Shown here: positions 8,701 through 17,100 of the stretch, piece by piece | Layout: every line of letters starts with the position of its first letter | How positions within the stretch are numbered: the first letter of the stretch is position 1 | Assembly: GCA_002102825.1 (NCBI GenBank) | Contig: DABJ01000020.1 | Span: forward strand, 16,353 to 43,499 | Length of the DNA: 27,147 bases | Direction of reading: 5' to 3' | DNA from: Candidatus Gastranaerophilales bacterium HUM_12 | Lineage (GTDB): Bacteria; Cyanobacteriota; Vampirovibrionia; Gastranaerophilales; Gastranaerophilaceae | The notes under the pieces: model-generated | What the model saw: only the letters and a program-made list of their open reading frames with translations | Told to the model about the DNA's origin: nothing | Database searches by the model: none | Made by a program: the position numbers and the translations under genes

Positions 8701-9299
8701 ATATATTTTGGTTCAACTAATTTAGCGATATCTTCGTAAGAAATTTCTTCAATTTTGTGAATTTCGTGAGAAGTTCTAAATCCATCAAAGAATTGTAAGA
8801 ATGGAACTTTTGATTTGTAAGTTGCTAAGTGTGCAACTAAAGCCAAATCCATTTCTTCTTGAACAGAGTTAGCTGCTAACATAGCATAACCTGTGTTACG
8901 GCAACCCATAACGTCTGTATGGTCACCGAAAATTGCTAATGATTGAGCTGCCAAAGCACGAGCTGCAACGTGAATTACGTGTGGAAGCATTTCACCTGCT
9001 ACTTTGTGCATTACAGGAATCATAAGTAATAAACCTTGGGAAGCTGTGTAAGTAGAAGTCAATGAACCAGCAGCTAAAGAACCGTGAACAGCACCTGCTG
9101 CACCTGCTTCAGATTGCATTTCTGCAACTCTTACTTCTTCACCCCAAATGTTTTTCTTGTGTTGAGATGCCCATTCATCAATCCATTCACCCATAGTAGA
9201 TGAAGGAGTGATAGGATAAATTGCTGATACTTCGCTTAAAGCATACGCAATATGCGCTGCAGCGTAGTTACCATCAACTGTTATAGTTTTTCCTGGCAT
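5760..9299 (-). CDS. nifJ: Pyruvate:ferredoxin (flavodoxin) oxidoreductase
   Basis: Oxidatively decarboxylates pyruvate to acetyl-CoA and CO2 while reducing ferredoxin, the key catabolic step in anaerobes. It is a one-chain, 1179-aa enzyme with all domains in order: an N-terminal pyruvate-binding domain with YPITPSSTMGEW (about 28-39); a central domain; two [4Fe-4S] motifs, CIQCGICASACP (about 690) and CTGCGVCLDQCP (about 750); the proximal cluster and TPP domain with CAGCGETPY (about 818); and the TPP/Mg motif GDGWANDIGYGG (about 975), followed by NTGGQASKSTPTGA. GGAGGG lies about 10 bases before the ATG. Codon choice looks more optimised and the base composition less AT-rich than in the neighbours, as expected for a highly expressed enzyme. 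It is monocistronic. Confidence 0.97.
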   Translation of the reverse strand: MPGKTITVDGNYAAAHIAYALSEVSAIYPITPSSTMGEWIDEWASQHKKNIWGEEVRVAEMQSEAGAAGAVHGSLAAGSLTSTYTASQGLLLMIPVMHKVAGEMLPHVIHVAARALAAQSLAIFGDHTDVMGCRNTGYAMLAANSVQEEMDLALVAHLATYKSKVPFLQFFDGFRTSHEIHKIEEISYEDIAKLVEPKYIEEFRQRAMRPEAPKCKVGAQNSDVYFQGRETVNKYYDAVPDIVQEYMDKVAKVTGRQYHPFDYVGVPDATDVIVAIGSGCETIEETIDYLNSNRGTKYGLVKVRLYRPFDVKRFNEALPKSVKRITVLDRTKEPGSIGEPLYLDVVAALENKDIRVIGGRYGLSSKEFTPSMVLAVYKHAENNGFHGFTVGIEDDVTHKSIKVEEHIVTEPAGTTNCMFWGLGSDGTVGANKNSIKIIGQYTNKDAQAYFAYDSKKSFGVTVSHLRFGDKQIKSTYLITAPDFVSCSAHSYIGRYDLLKGIKEGGTFLLNSPYSKEEAFAHLTRDMQKTIIDKKIKFYNVDAESLIKQQPGLRGKGANTVMMVAYFKVSGIIPFEQAYEGMRAMTTKTFKKKGDDVVNMNLALIDAAINATEEVPVPATLDGVGCVDDVKFIPENASDFAKKIIEPSMRLKGDDIPVSSMSIDGVIPTGTACLEKRGIAPRVPHWNSEHCIQCGICASACPHAAIRTKLAEKDSLKDAPASFNTVDAKPNLNGEQFKVQVYCEDCTGCGVCLDQCPMSKVEGKKALTWSTIEKEVEACELENEKFFDALPDNVMGKNTTKTIKGAMLRKPLFEFSGACAGCGETPYVKLVSQLFGENAIVANATGCSSIYSGTFPTIPYTTNKDGRGPAWANSLFEDNAEFGYGMRLAVDQNRATLKSYAEKVIASEKAPADLKSALEKALSHWEDSKTEEAIKDQEAAKEIINKYAAECDCTDLAKVKELEDYFTDKSVWIIGGDGWANDIGYGGIDHVLAQNKNVNVLVLDTEVYSNTGGQASKSTPTGAVAKFATGGKQTYKKNMGLMSMSYGYVYVASVALGADRAQTLKAFQEAESYNGPSIIFAYAPCIAHGIDMSKTQTEQKRAVEAGYFPLYRYNPANPEQPFTWDAKDPKGSYQDFIRSEGRYKSLMKTNPEHAEALYEKAESDAAKRMNVYKAVGELMK

Positions 9300-9337
9300 A
9301 ATTAGTAACCCTCCTTATTTATATGCGCTATTACTTA

Positions 9338-9343
9338 ATTATA
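9338..9343 (-). promoter_or_regulatory. Probable -10 of the PFOR gene
   Basis: A perfect TATAAT on the minus strand lies 38 bp before the ATG, giving a predicted leader of about 30 nt that contains the GGAGGG ribosome site. No convincing -35 stands at 16-18 bp; the nearest, TTGTAT, is 20 bp away. Confidence 0.5.
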
Positions 9344-9415
9344 ACTGTACATCTCTCATGATAATACAAACATATATTTTGACCCAATTTTAAGCATGTA
9401 AATTTATGTTACAAT

Positions 9416-9445
9416 TTGGCAAATAAATTCAATTAATTGTAAATA
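9416..9445 (+). promoter_or_regulatory. Candidate promoter of the RelA/SpoT-like gene
   Basis: TTGGCA (9416-9421) and TAAATA (9440-9445) are separated by 18 bp, ahead of AAAGGA at 9475-9480 and the ATG at 9492. Two mismatches in the -10 leave this as a candidate only. Confidence 0.35.
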
Positions 9446-9491
9446 ATAATTGTTCAGTATCATTATATTCTCTGAAAGGATTTACTTTATT

Positions 9492-10673
9492 ATGAATATA
9501 TTATCAATTACCCCTGCATTATCTCGTGCAAATCACTTAAATAGCATTAATTCTCCTGTTCAAAATAAAAATGTTACAGTTCCGAAATTAAATACCCTTT
9601 CTAAAGACACTGTATCTTTTTCAGGCATAGGAGGTGCTAGTTCAAAAGTATCAGACTTTCTAGAAGCTCAAGTTGCAGCAGATACTCCAAGATTAAGACG
9701 TTTAGCAATTACTTATTTAGATATTTTGGAATCAGTTGCGTTTAGATTAAAAGACAAAGGTTTTTCTTTTGATAGAGCATATTGCGAGTTAAATCCTGTA
9801 AAATCCCCAAAATCATACTCCAGCAAAATTGTTCGTTCAGGTAAATTTAAAGTTCCTGATACAATTCGTGCGACATTATATTGCAACAATCCTTACGATT
9901 TAGATTCTTTGAATTCATTACTTACGGAGATGAAAAAACGTGGCTATGTTCTCGGTACAGAGAAAATGACTATTAAAGACCTTATGAAAAGAGGTTATAT
10001 TCCAGCAGAAGAAGAAGCTAAAAAATTAGATTTAGAAAAAACTGTTCCGGATTTGGATATAAGACTTGATGATGTTGCGGATCAAGTAACAAAATTACCG
10101 GAAGAGTTGAAATATTCAATTGGCAAACCTCAAAAATCAGGTTATGAAGATATTCAAATGCGTTTTGTTCGTGATTTTGACTCTAGGAAAAATCCGGTAA
10201 GTCATGAGTTACTTATTGTGTTTGGTCCAAATTATTCTAAAGCAAAGCATGCAGAATCTTCATTTATTTATACTCCATTAAGAGAACTTGATGAATTGCA
10301 TGTTGATTTGAGTAACAAAACAATTGGTTCTCACTCTCAAAAAGCATCTCGTTATATTGATTTAATCAAACAAATGTTTAGAGGAAAAGTTTCAGAAAAG
10401 TTATTCTTGAATGCTAAAAATAAAGATTTATATGATTTGTCTGATTCCATTCCTATTTCATTCTCTGAAACAGATGTAAATATGTTTGAAAATTATTTTT
10501 CTGGTTTGAATGACAGAGTTTCTTCAGTTTATAAGGAAGCAAGAAAAGCTCCAAAAATTACTGATAGCGAAAAGAAACAACTGGCAAAAGACTTACGTAG
10601 TGATAAAACTTTGCTAAATAAAGTGCATGACAATTTGAAAAAAGCAATCTCTCACAATTTCAATGCTGATTAA
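9492..10673 (+). CDS. Leader-bearing protein with divergent RelA/SpoT-like domain
   Basis: A 393-aa protein starting at the ATG served by GAAAGGA; an in-frame TTG at 9450 precedes that ribosome site and is unlikely. Residues 1-45 form a low-complexity leader that ends in DTVSFSG. The core shows the layout of a RelA/SpoT synthetase fold: VKSPKSYSSKI (103-113), VPDTIRATLYCNN (121-133), SGYEDIQMRF (216-225) where the family has GYRSxH, and HELLIVFG (238-245) followed by KHAESSF, where the family has EIQ then an AE pair. The usual His after GY is Gln221, and the D-to-R spacing is short, so (p)ppGpp synthesis is doubtful; another nucleotidyltransferase role is possible. The C-terminal third (about 270-393) is helical and unrecognised. 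The stop shares TTAA with the convergent methyltransferase gene. Confidence 0.55.
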   Translation: MNILSITPALSRANHLNSINSPVQNKNVTVPKLNTLSKDTVSFSGIGGASSKVSDFLEAQVAADTPRLRRLAITYLDILESVAFRLKDKGFSFDRAYCELNPVKSPKSYSSKIVRSGKFKVPDTIRATLYCNNPYDLDSLNSLLTEMKKRGYVLGTEKMTIKDLMKRGYIPAEEEAKKLDLEKTVPDLDIRLDDVADQVTKLPEELKYSIGKPQKSGYEDIQMRFVRDFDSRKNPVSHELLIVFGPNYSKAKHAESSFIYTPLRELDELHVDLSNKTIGSHSQKASRYIDLIKQMFRGKVSEKLFLNAKNKDLYDLSDSIPISFSETDVNMFENYFSGLNDRVSSVYKEARKAPKITDSEKKQLAKDLRSDKTLLNKVHDNLKKAISHNFNAD

Positions 10674-12019
10674 TTTTCAATAATCGCAACATTTTCAATG
10701 TGATAGGTGTGACAAAACATATCAAAAGGCTGTATCGATTTTACGGTACAGTTCTTTTCTTCTTTCAAGTATTTCAAATCTCTTGCAAGTGTTGCCGGAT
10801 TACAACTTACATATATTATTGATTTTGATAGTCTTACTGCATTGTCAAGGCTTTCCTTAGTACAACCTTTTCTTGGTGGGTCAAGAATAATTGCATCAAA
10901 TTTTCTCTTCTCTTTTTGGAAAAAGACAGATGCATCTTGATTGTGAATTTCTAAGTTAGGAATATTATTGATTTCAGCGGTTTCTCTTGCAAGTTCAACC
11001 GATTCTTTATTTTCTTCGACACTGACTACTTTTTTACAGATGTCAGAGATACAAATTCCAAATGATGTAATTCCCGCATAAGCATCAAGTACTGTCGGAT
11101 TTTCAAAGTTATCTTTAATATAATCTTTTACATATCTAAAGATGTTTTCTGCACTTTTGGGATTGATTTGGAAAAATGTATTAGGACCAATTCGGAAAGT
11201 TTTATCTAAGATTCGTTCTTTTACAAAATTCTTTCCTGCAAGACATTCTGTTTTCTTACCTAAAATAACATTTGTCTTTTTAGAATTGAAATTTACACAA
11301 ACACCAGCTACTTCGTAAAATTCATCAAAAATACACTTTGCAAAGTCGTTTAGTCTCTCAAAAGATTTTGTCGCATTTATAACAAGAACGACCAAGTTCT
11401 TACCCGTTGCAAGAGAACTTCTTATAACAACATGTCTTAAATCTCCGGAATGTTTTTTCTCATTGTAACCGGAAATTCCAAAATCAAATGCTTTTTCTCG
11501 AATAAATTCAATGATTTTATCACAAATTTCCGGTTGAATTGGGCAATATTTAATATTTACAATTTCGTGTGTTGCGGGTTTGTAATAGCCCGCAAGTATT
11601 CTTTTAGAATTTTTTGTTTCAGAAATCGGATATTGAATTTTATGACGATAATTTTTTATTTGTGGGCTTGAAATTGGTTTTGGTATTTCTATATCGAGAT
11701 TCCCGATATTTTTCATTGTATCTTCTACGATTTGTCTTTTCAGTTCAAGTTGGTAATCGTAGTCGATGAATTGTAACTGGCATGCTCCACAAACTTTTTG
11801 CATTGGACAAAATGGTTTAACCCTGTGTTCTGATGGCGTTATTATTTCCAAAATTTTACCATTTGCAAAGTTTTTGTTAACCTTTGTTATTTTAATTTTT
11901 ACTATATCTTCAGGACAAGTGTTTTCTACGAAAACTACAAAACCCTCTATTCTCGCAAGTCCTAAGCCTAAATTTGTTATCTTTTCAATTTTTACTGTAT
12001 ATTCGTCATTTATTTTCAT
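10670..12019 (-). CDS. rlmD: 23S rRNA (uracil-5-)-methyltransferase, RlmD/TrmA family
   Basis: A SAM-dependent RNA m5U methyltransferase of the RumA/TrmA family, 449 aa. An N-terminal TRAM-like domain (about 1-60) is followed by the four-cysteine iron-sulfur site C71, C77, C80 (CPMQKVCGAC) and C159. The C-terminal Rossmann domain has LDAYAGITSFG (SAM binding), LDPPRKGC, the catalytic cysteine in YVSCNPATLARDL, and the terminal HIENVAIIE (general base Glu). The cluster argues for RlmD/RlmC-like enzymes rather than TrmA; which uridine is modified cannot be told. The ATG lacks a Shine-Dalgarno, and a TATAAT lies 7 bases upstream, suggesting a leaderless mRNA. The 3' end overlaps the convergent gene by 4 bp. 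Confidence 0.88.
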   Translation of the reverse strand: MKINDEYTVKIEKITNLGLGLARIEGFVVFVENTCPEDIVKIKITKVNKNFANGKILEIITPSEHRVKPFCPMQKVCGACQLQFIDYDYQLELKRQIVEDTMKNIGNLDIEIPKPISSPQIKNYRHKIQYPISETKNSKRILAGYYKPATHEIVNIKYCPIQPEICDKIIEFIREKAFDFGISGYNEKKHSGDLRHVVIRSSLATGKNLVVLVINATKSFERLNDFAKCIFDEFYEVAGVCVNFNSKKTNVILGKKTECLAGKNFVKERILDKTFRIGPNTFFQINPKSAENIFRYVKDYIKDNFENPTVLDAYAGITSFGICISDICKKVVSVEENKESVELARETAEINNIPNLEIHNQDASVFFQKEKRKFDAIILDPPRKGCTKESLDNAVRLSKSIIYVSCNPATLARDLKYLKEEKNCTVKSIQPFDMFCHTYHIENVAIIEN

Positions 12020-12026
12020 ACATTTT

Positions 12027-12032
12027 ATTATA
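12027..12032 (-). promoter_or_regulatory. -10 of the rlmD gene, leaderless geometry
   Basis: A TATAAT on the minus strand stands seven bases from the ATG at 12019, so transcription should begin at or next to the start codon. The -35 is weak (TTAAAT at 18 bp). Confidence 0.5.
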
Positions 12033-12072
12033 CCTTAAATATTCTTTATAATTTAACATCTTTTAAAAGTTA

Positions 12073-12081
12073 TGCTATTAT
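12073..12081 (+). promoter_or_regulatory. Extended -10 promoter of the lipoprotein gene
   Basis: TGC plus TATTAT (12076-12081) gives an extended -10. AAGGAGAG, shortly before the ATG at 12118, is the ribosome site. It is divergent from the rlmD promoter. Confidence 0.5.
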
Positions 12082-12117
12082 ATCTCTATTAAAAAGACGT
12101 AAGGAGAGATTTAAATT

Positions 12118-12981
12118 ATGAAAAAGGTTATTGTATCGCTTTTTTTGTTAGTACCGTTATTAACTGGTTGTACTAATATTGATACTCAAGTTACAATAAA
12201 TGATGACCGTTCAGCGAGTGTTGCAACCTCTTTAACGTATGAGGGAAATTTGTCAGATTCATCTGATATTGCGGCACTTACTATAACAGATAACTATGCA
12301 AAATTTTTAGACCCGCTATACACTTCACAAGAAGCTTATGGTAAAAAACTATCAACAATTACAGCTTCAAAATCAGTTAAAGATTTGAAATATGATGATT
12401 TAGATTTATCATCTCTTGGTTTTACATCTAATTTGCCGAGTGGTAAATTTATTGAAGTTAAAAAGAGTTTCTTAGTTTCATCTTTTAATATTGATGCAAC
12501 TTACAATTTAAAAAATCAAATTAAAAAAGTTAAAAAAGCTGAAAAAACAAAACAAATTAAAAGGGCAGAGGGTTTAGATCCGGTTTATTTGAAAGAATAT
12601 GGAGATCCATCAGAATATGATGTTGATGATTCGGCTAAAGAAGATATTTTTGCTCAAAATCTTGATGATTCAACAAAAGAATTTGTAAATAAAAATCTTC
12701 AACAAAATGAAGAAAACAAAAAGGAACCAAGCATTAAAGATTTGAAAGCTTCATTTAGTGTTAAGGTTCCGACTTTCGCATCTTCAAATAATGCAGATTC
12801 TGTTTCTGGTAATGTTTACACTTGGGATATTTCACAAGATGGTCCAACTGTAATTAAGTTGCAATATGTTCAATATAGTGGTTTTGCAATTGCGTTTGTT
12901 ATATTAGTCGGAATACTTGTGTTAGTTTTACTCGCAAGAAAAATCCTCAAACACGACACTCAGAAAAGAATAGATAATTAA
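12118..12981 (+). CDS. LppM-like lipoprotein with C-terminal membrane helix
   Basis: A 287-aa envelope protein. The signal peptide ends in a lipobox, LLTGC, making C18 the lipidated residue. The mature part opens with a beta-rich stretch (INDDRSASVATSLTYEG) like the LppM/DUF3153 lipoproteins of actinobacteria and cyanobacteria. A charged Lys/Glu/Asp-rich middle (about 140-205) follows, then a second beta-rich segment, and one hydrophobic helix at about 251-272 before a basic tail (ARKILKHDTQKR). It would therefore be anchored at both ends, with the tail probably cytoplasmic. The gene is monocistronic, between a good promoter and a bidirectional terminator. The family link rests on pattern only; the function is unknown. 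Confidence 0.6.
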   Translation: MKKVIVSLFLLVPLLTGCTNIDTQVTINDDRSASVATSLTYEGNLSDSSDIAALTITDNYAKFLDPLYTSQEAYGKKLSTITASKSVKDLKYDDLDLSSLGFTSNLPSGKFIEVKKSFLVSSFNIDATYNLKNQIKKVKKAEKTKQIKRAEGLDPVYLKEYGDPSEYDVDDSAKEDIFAQNLDDSTKEFVNKNLQQNEENKKEPSIKDLKASFSVKVPTFASSNNADSVSGNVYTWDISQDGPTVIKLQYVQYSGFAIAFVILVGILVLVLLARKILKHDTQKRIDN

Positions 12982-13010
12982 GTCTATTTTGCATAATAAT
13001 AGTTAACAAT

Positions 13011-13042
13011 CAAAAGGCGGAATTACTAAATTTCGCCTTTTG
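13011..13042. terminator. Bidirectional terminator, lipoprotein and prepilin genes
   Basis: CAAAAGGCGGAA (13011-13022) pairs with TTTCGCCTTTTG (13031-13042) through 12 positions with one G-T pair and an 8-nt loop. It sits between convergent genes, with AT-rich flanks. Confidence 0.8.
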
Positions 13043-13067
13043 GTTAATTGAATTTTAATTTATTAAC

Positions 13068-13979
13068 TTACGGTGTATTATCGCAAGTTGTTGATGTTGT
13101 CCAATCAATTACATCTCCAGCCGCACATTTTCTGTAGTCCATGTTTTTATTTGTTAGTGCCCAAGCTGTGCATGCCAGACCATTTTCACTATTTTTCATG
13201 TTGTTTCTTAAACAGTTAGAGTTGAATGAAAAATCATCTCCATAAAATCCCATTGGTACAAGTGCTGTTCCGGAAATATAAAATCCAAATACGTCAACTC
13301 CAAGCATATTTGGTCTTGCTGGGCCATTTACATCTATGATTATTGTCCCACAAAGTGGTCTTTTTACTTTATCAATAGAAGAAATTAAACCGTCGCAGTA
13401 TGTAGAATTTGTTTTGATTACGGCAGCACCACCATCTAACAGCGAAATAAATGATACAGATGATTTTGGTTTTGCTTCTGTATATTGTGGTTGTTGCGAC
13501 TTTTGTTCATCATCATAGAATGCGTTCAAATCATTCACGTTCAATTGTTCATCTTGGTTAGGATCTTCTAGTGGAAATTCTTTGTCTATTGTTAAGCGGT
13601 TTGGTTTTAGTGGTTGAAAAACTGCATTTGTTGAACGTCCGCTTATTGTTCGATAGCCTTTAGGTGCAAAACACCCGAGAGGTGAAGCTCCGCAAAATGA
13701 CAAAACCTTTATTTTCTTTGATAGTTCATTTGTAATTGCCTCGGCTTTGTTCTCGCTTGTTCTTACTGTTTCCCAATCATCAGGATTTTTGTTCCCGTTT
13801 ATTGCGGAAACTTCTGTAAGTGCTGTTTGTAAATCTTTTTGCATTTGTTTTGCTTTTTTAATGTACTCAAGAGAACCTTGTTTTTGCACTAAATTTGGAA
13901 TTGTCAAAGTAAACAAAAATCCAACAAGGGCTAATACAATCAGTACTTCTGCTAACGTAAATGCTTTTTTGTTTTTCAT
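13068..13979 (-). CDS. Type IV prepilin-like protein (pseudopilin)
   Basis: A 303-aa protein with a class III signal: after a short basic leader (MKNKKA) comes FTLAEVLIVLALVG, the prepilin peptidase and methylation site (cleavage after A6, Glu at +5), then one hydrophobic helix and an amphipathic alpha-1 segment. The body contains GPARPNMLGVDVFGFYI and a C-terminal DYRKC element. It holds eight cysteines, an even number, so disulfides are likely. At about 300 aa it is larger than a typical major pilin, so a minor pilin, a pseudopilin or an adhesive tip subunit is more likely. I chose the ATG at 13979, served by AGGTG, over an in-frame GTG at 13988. No assembly genes are nearby. Confidence 0.85.
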   Translation of the reverse strand: MKNKKAFTLAEVLIVLALVGFLFTLTIPNLVQKQGSLEYIKKAKQMQKDLQTALTEVSAINGNKNPDDWETVRTSENKAEAITNELSKKIKVLSFCGASPLGCFAPKGYRTISGRSTNAVFQPLKPNRLTIDKEFPLEDPNQDEQLNVNDLNAFYDDEQKSQQPQYTEAKPKSSVSFISLLDGGAAVIKTNSTYCDGLISSIDKVKRPLCGTIIIDVNGPARPNMLGVDVFGFYISGTALVPMGFYGDDFSFNSNCLRNNMKNSENGLACTAWALTNKNMDYRKCAAGDVIDWTTSTTCDNTP

Positions 13980-14061
13980 AACCAACACCTATAAATAATT
14001 ATTTTACCTTATATTTAGAATAACATTTTTTTTTATAAATGTCATCTGATTGTTAATAAAT

Positions 14062-14100
14062 AAAAAGGTCCAATTCTTTTGTTTAGAATTGAACCTTTTT
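14062..14100 (-). terminator. Terminator of the exoprotein gene
   Basis: A 15-position stem, AAAAAGGTCCAATTC (14062-14076) with GAATTGAACCTTTTT (14086-14100), has one mismatch and a 9-nt loop. Read on the minus strand it ends in a T-rich run, 20 bp after the exoprotein stop, and separates that gene from the prepilin gene. Confidence 0.85.
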
Positions 14101-14119
14101 GTATTATTTAATTCCTGTC

Positions 14120-17100
14120 TTATTTTGCAAAATCAAAATAAGTATCAGTATTTGTTGTGTTTGGAGTTGTTCCTTTATTTACTAAGTTCATTTTACCAGT
14201 TCTATTTGTAATATTAACGTTTCCATTTCCGGAGAATGTATCTTTTACTCTTGCAGAACCAACGAATTCAGCATTTACGTCACCAGTATTTGAGATGATA
14301 TATTTAACATCTGCTTTTTTGTATTGGTTATCCAGAGCTTTAAGATTTACATCTCCAACAGCTTGATAGTTTGATTTATAAGCATAGTTTGTATCGTTAA
14401 CTGTCAATGCATTGTCTTTTGTTCCGATTGTTCCACTTGAAGCAAGTGATAAACCTTTAGCTTGAATATTTGCTTTAGTACCATCAGTTGAAGCATTTAG
14501 GACAGAACCGACATTTCCATCGGCATCTTTATCTGTTAGAAGAAGAACCCTTCCATCTGCATATATGTGGTCGATGTTCATATCAGAACCAAAACTTGCT
14601 AAGTTTATTGCATAATCTCCATTTGTTTTCTTTGTATCTAAGGTATGTGCATTAATTTTACCATTTACATCAACATTGATTGATTTTGAAGTATCAACTT
14701 GGTCTTTTGTTGGTCCGTAAGTATATCCGCCACCGCTTGTCCCTGTTTCAACACCGATTTTACCATTGTTTACGTTGATTGTTAAATCGCCGTTTGAACG
14801 GATTAGGGTGTTTTTTGAACCCTCATTTAATAATGAACCGTTTTCAATATTGAAAGTTACATCATTAAGTGCGTTTAAGTTTGCAACATCTTCATCTGTT
14901 TTTTCTTGATTAGGTCTACCTAAGTAAACGTGAGAGTCTTTGTTTCCGATGTTGATATCATTTGCGGCAACTTTACCTCTTACTCTGATTCCGTGAATAC
15001 CATAGTTTTCCATATTCACATCACCTTGAGTGTTGATTAAAGCATTTTCGTCAACTACGATTCCGCCACGAGTACTTGTATTTTTAAGGTTGATGTTATC
15101 CCCTTCAACATTGTAGATACTACCGTCAAGTGTCATCGCTCCACCACTTGAATTTGTGATATTGATATCTGCTTTTCTGTTGATAATTTGAGAATCTTTA
15201 TCTGTATTCAAGTATCCTGCAGTATTTTCAATATTAAGAGTATCGTTTTGGTTAAGGATAGTACCACCGATAGTCATACCTTTGATACTGTTATTTCTGA
15301 TAGTTGTTTTACCATTATTTTGAATGATTGCATCTTTACCAACAACTAATTCTTGACCTCTGTTTGAAATCATCAATTCGCCTTTGTTTTGTACAAGACC
15401 ATTAACTTCAAGGTTTCCGCCAGCATTGTACAAAGTAGTTGTTGAGTTATTTTTAACTTCACCGTCCAAAATCATTCCGTTTTTACCTGTATTTTGGATA
15501 TATAGTTCGCTATTGTTATTAAGAAGTTGACCTTCTTTTGTTAGGTGCAATCCATTACTTTGTTTTGCACTTGTGATATTCATTTTGCCGTCTTGGTTTT
15601 CAATTTTACCGCTGATGACCATATCGCCATTCCAGTTAGAAACGGCTGTCGAACCATTGTTTTCTACAAAACCTTTGATGTTCATTCCGCCAACACCGGT
15701 GTTGGCAATTTTTACGTCACTGTTGTTTGAAATCATTGCATTACCACCAACGGTTAAACTATTACCGTTGTTAACGATTTCAAGTTTTCCGTTTTGGTTT
15801 TTGATAATTGCGTTTGTAACAAGGTCGCCAGCTTTGTTTGTAATATTTGTAACTCCGTTGTTTTCAATGTAAGAATCAATTCTTGCACCGCCAATTCCAG
15901 AATTACCGATTAAAACTTTACCGTCTTTGTTAGTAATAGAGCTTTTTTCACTCAAGAACATTTCATTTCCGCTGTTTGCGATATTGATAGTTCCTTTATC
16001 CATTGAAACGATGCCGTTTCCAAATACCATATTACCATTTTTGTTGATGATTGAAATGTTATCACCTTTGCCTGTTGCAGCGATTGAACCGTTAACAAAC
16101 ATTCCTTCTTTTCCGGTATTATATACAGTGATGTTTGCATCTTGACCAGTGACAGTTCCATCAATATTTAATGCTTCTCCTGAGTTTTTGACAACCATTT
16201 TATGAGTATTTTGAATTAAGTCACCATCAAGATTTGCATCACCTGCTTTGTTTTCAATGATTGTATCACCGGAATTTAAATAAGAACCGGTGTAGTTCAA
16301 TCCTCCAATACCGTTGTTTGTGATGATAGTTGTTTTATCATTTGAAATTCTACCGGTTTCGTTAACATTTAATGCGTTTCCGTCATTTGTAACAGTTAAT
16401 TTCCCTTTTGTATTTTCGATTGAACCGTTGATGTTCATATCACCTTTTGTGTTCCAAACGTTAGTTGTGCTTGAATTTTCGACTTTACCATCAATAGTCA
16501 AGCCATTTTTACCCGAATTGATGATTTGCAAATCCCCGTTGTTAGAAATTACGGCATCTTTTGTGATATGCATATTTGAACTTGCATTTGATAAATTCAT
16601 TTTGCCTTTTTTGTTAGCGATTGTACCACCAATAACGTAATTCCCGCTCCAGTTTGTTAAAGCTGTTGAACCGTTATTCTTTATTGTGCCGTTCATAGTG
16701 AAACCGTTTTTGCCGGTGTTAGTTACTTTGATTTTATTATTGTTTGAAATTTCTGCATTTTTACCAATTTCAAGACCAGAACCGTTACTTACGATTGTTA
16801 ACATTCCATCTCTGTTTTGAATGTTCCCATTAATAACTGTATCACCTGCATTACTTGAAATAAGTGTCAATCCATTATTAGCAACATTACCATTAATAAT
16901 TTGTCCGCCAACACCTTTGTTAGTGATTCTTAAATCACCTTTGTTTGAAATGTTAGCTTTTGAAGTGATATTTAATTGTCCTTTGTTATTATTAATAGCT
17001 AATCTTCCGTTGTTGTTTGAAATATCTCCGGAAATTGTAGTTCCTGCTTGTCTATCAACGACTTGAACATTGCCGTTAGCATTTTGAACTTTACCGCTAA

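Noticed and set aside
9450..9491. TTG start 42 bp upstream of the RelA/SpoT-like gene's ATG
   Set aside because: The GAAAGGA ribosome site lies between the TTG and the ATG, and the leader motif begins at the ATG.
15573..15872. 99-aa plus-strand frame antisense to the exoprotein (with similar ones at 15927, 16314 and 16821)
   Set aside because: The hydrophobic Pro/Phe/Leu-rich content recurs with the same period as the coil repeats, so these are reverse-frame echoes of the beta-helix codons.
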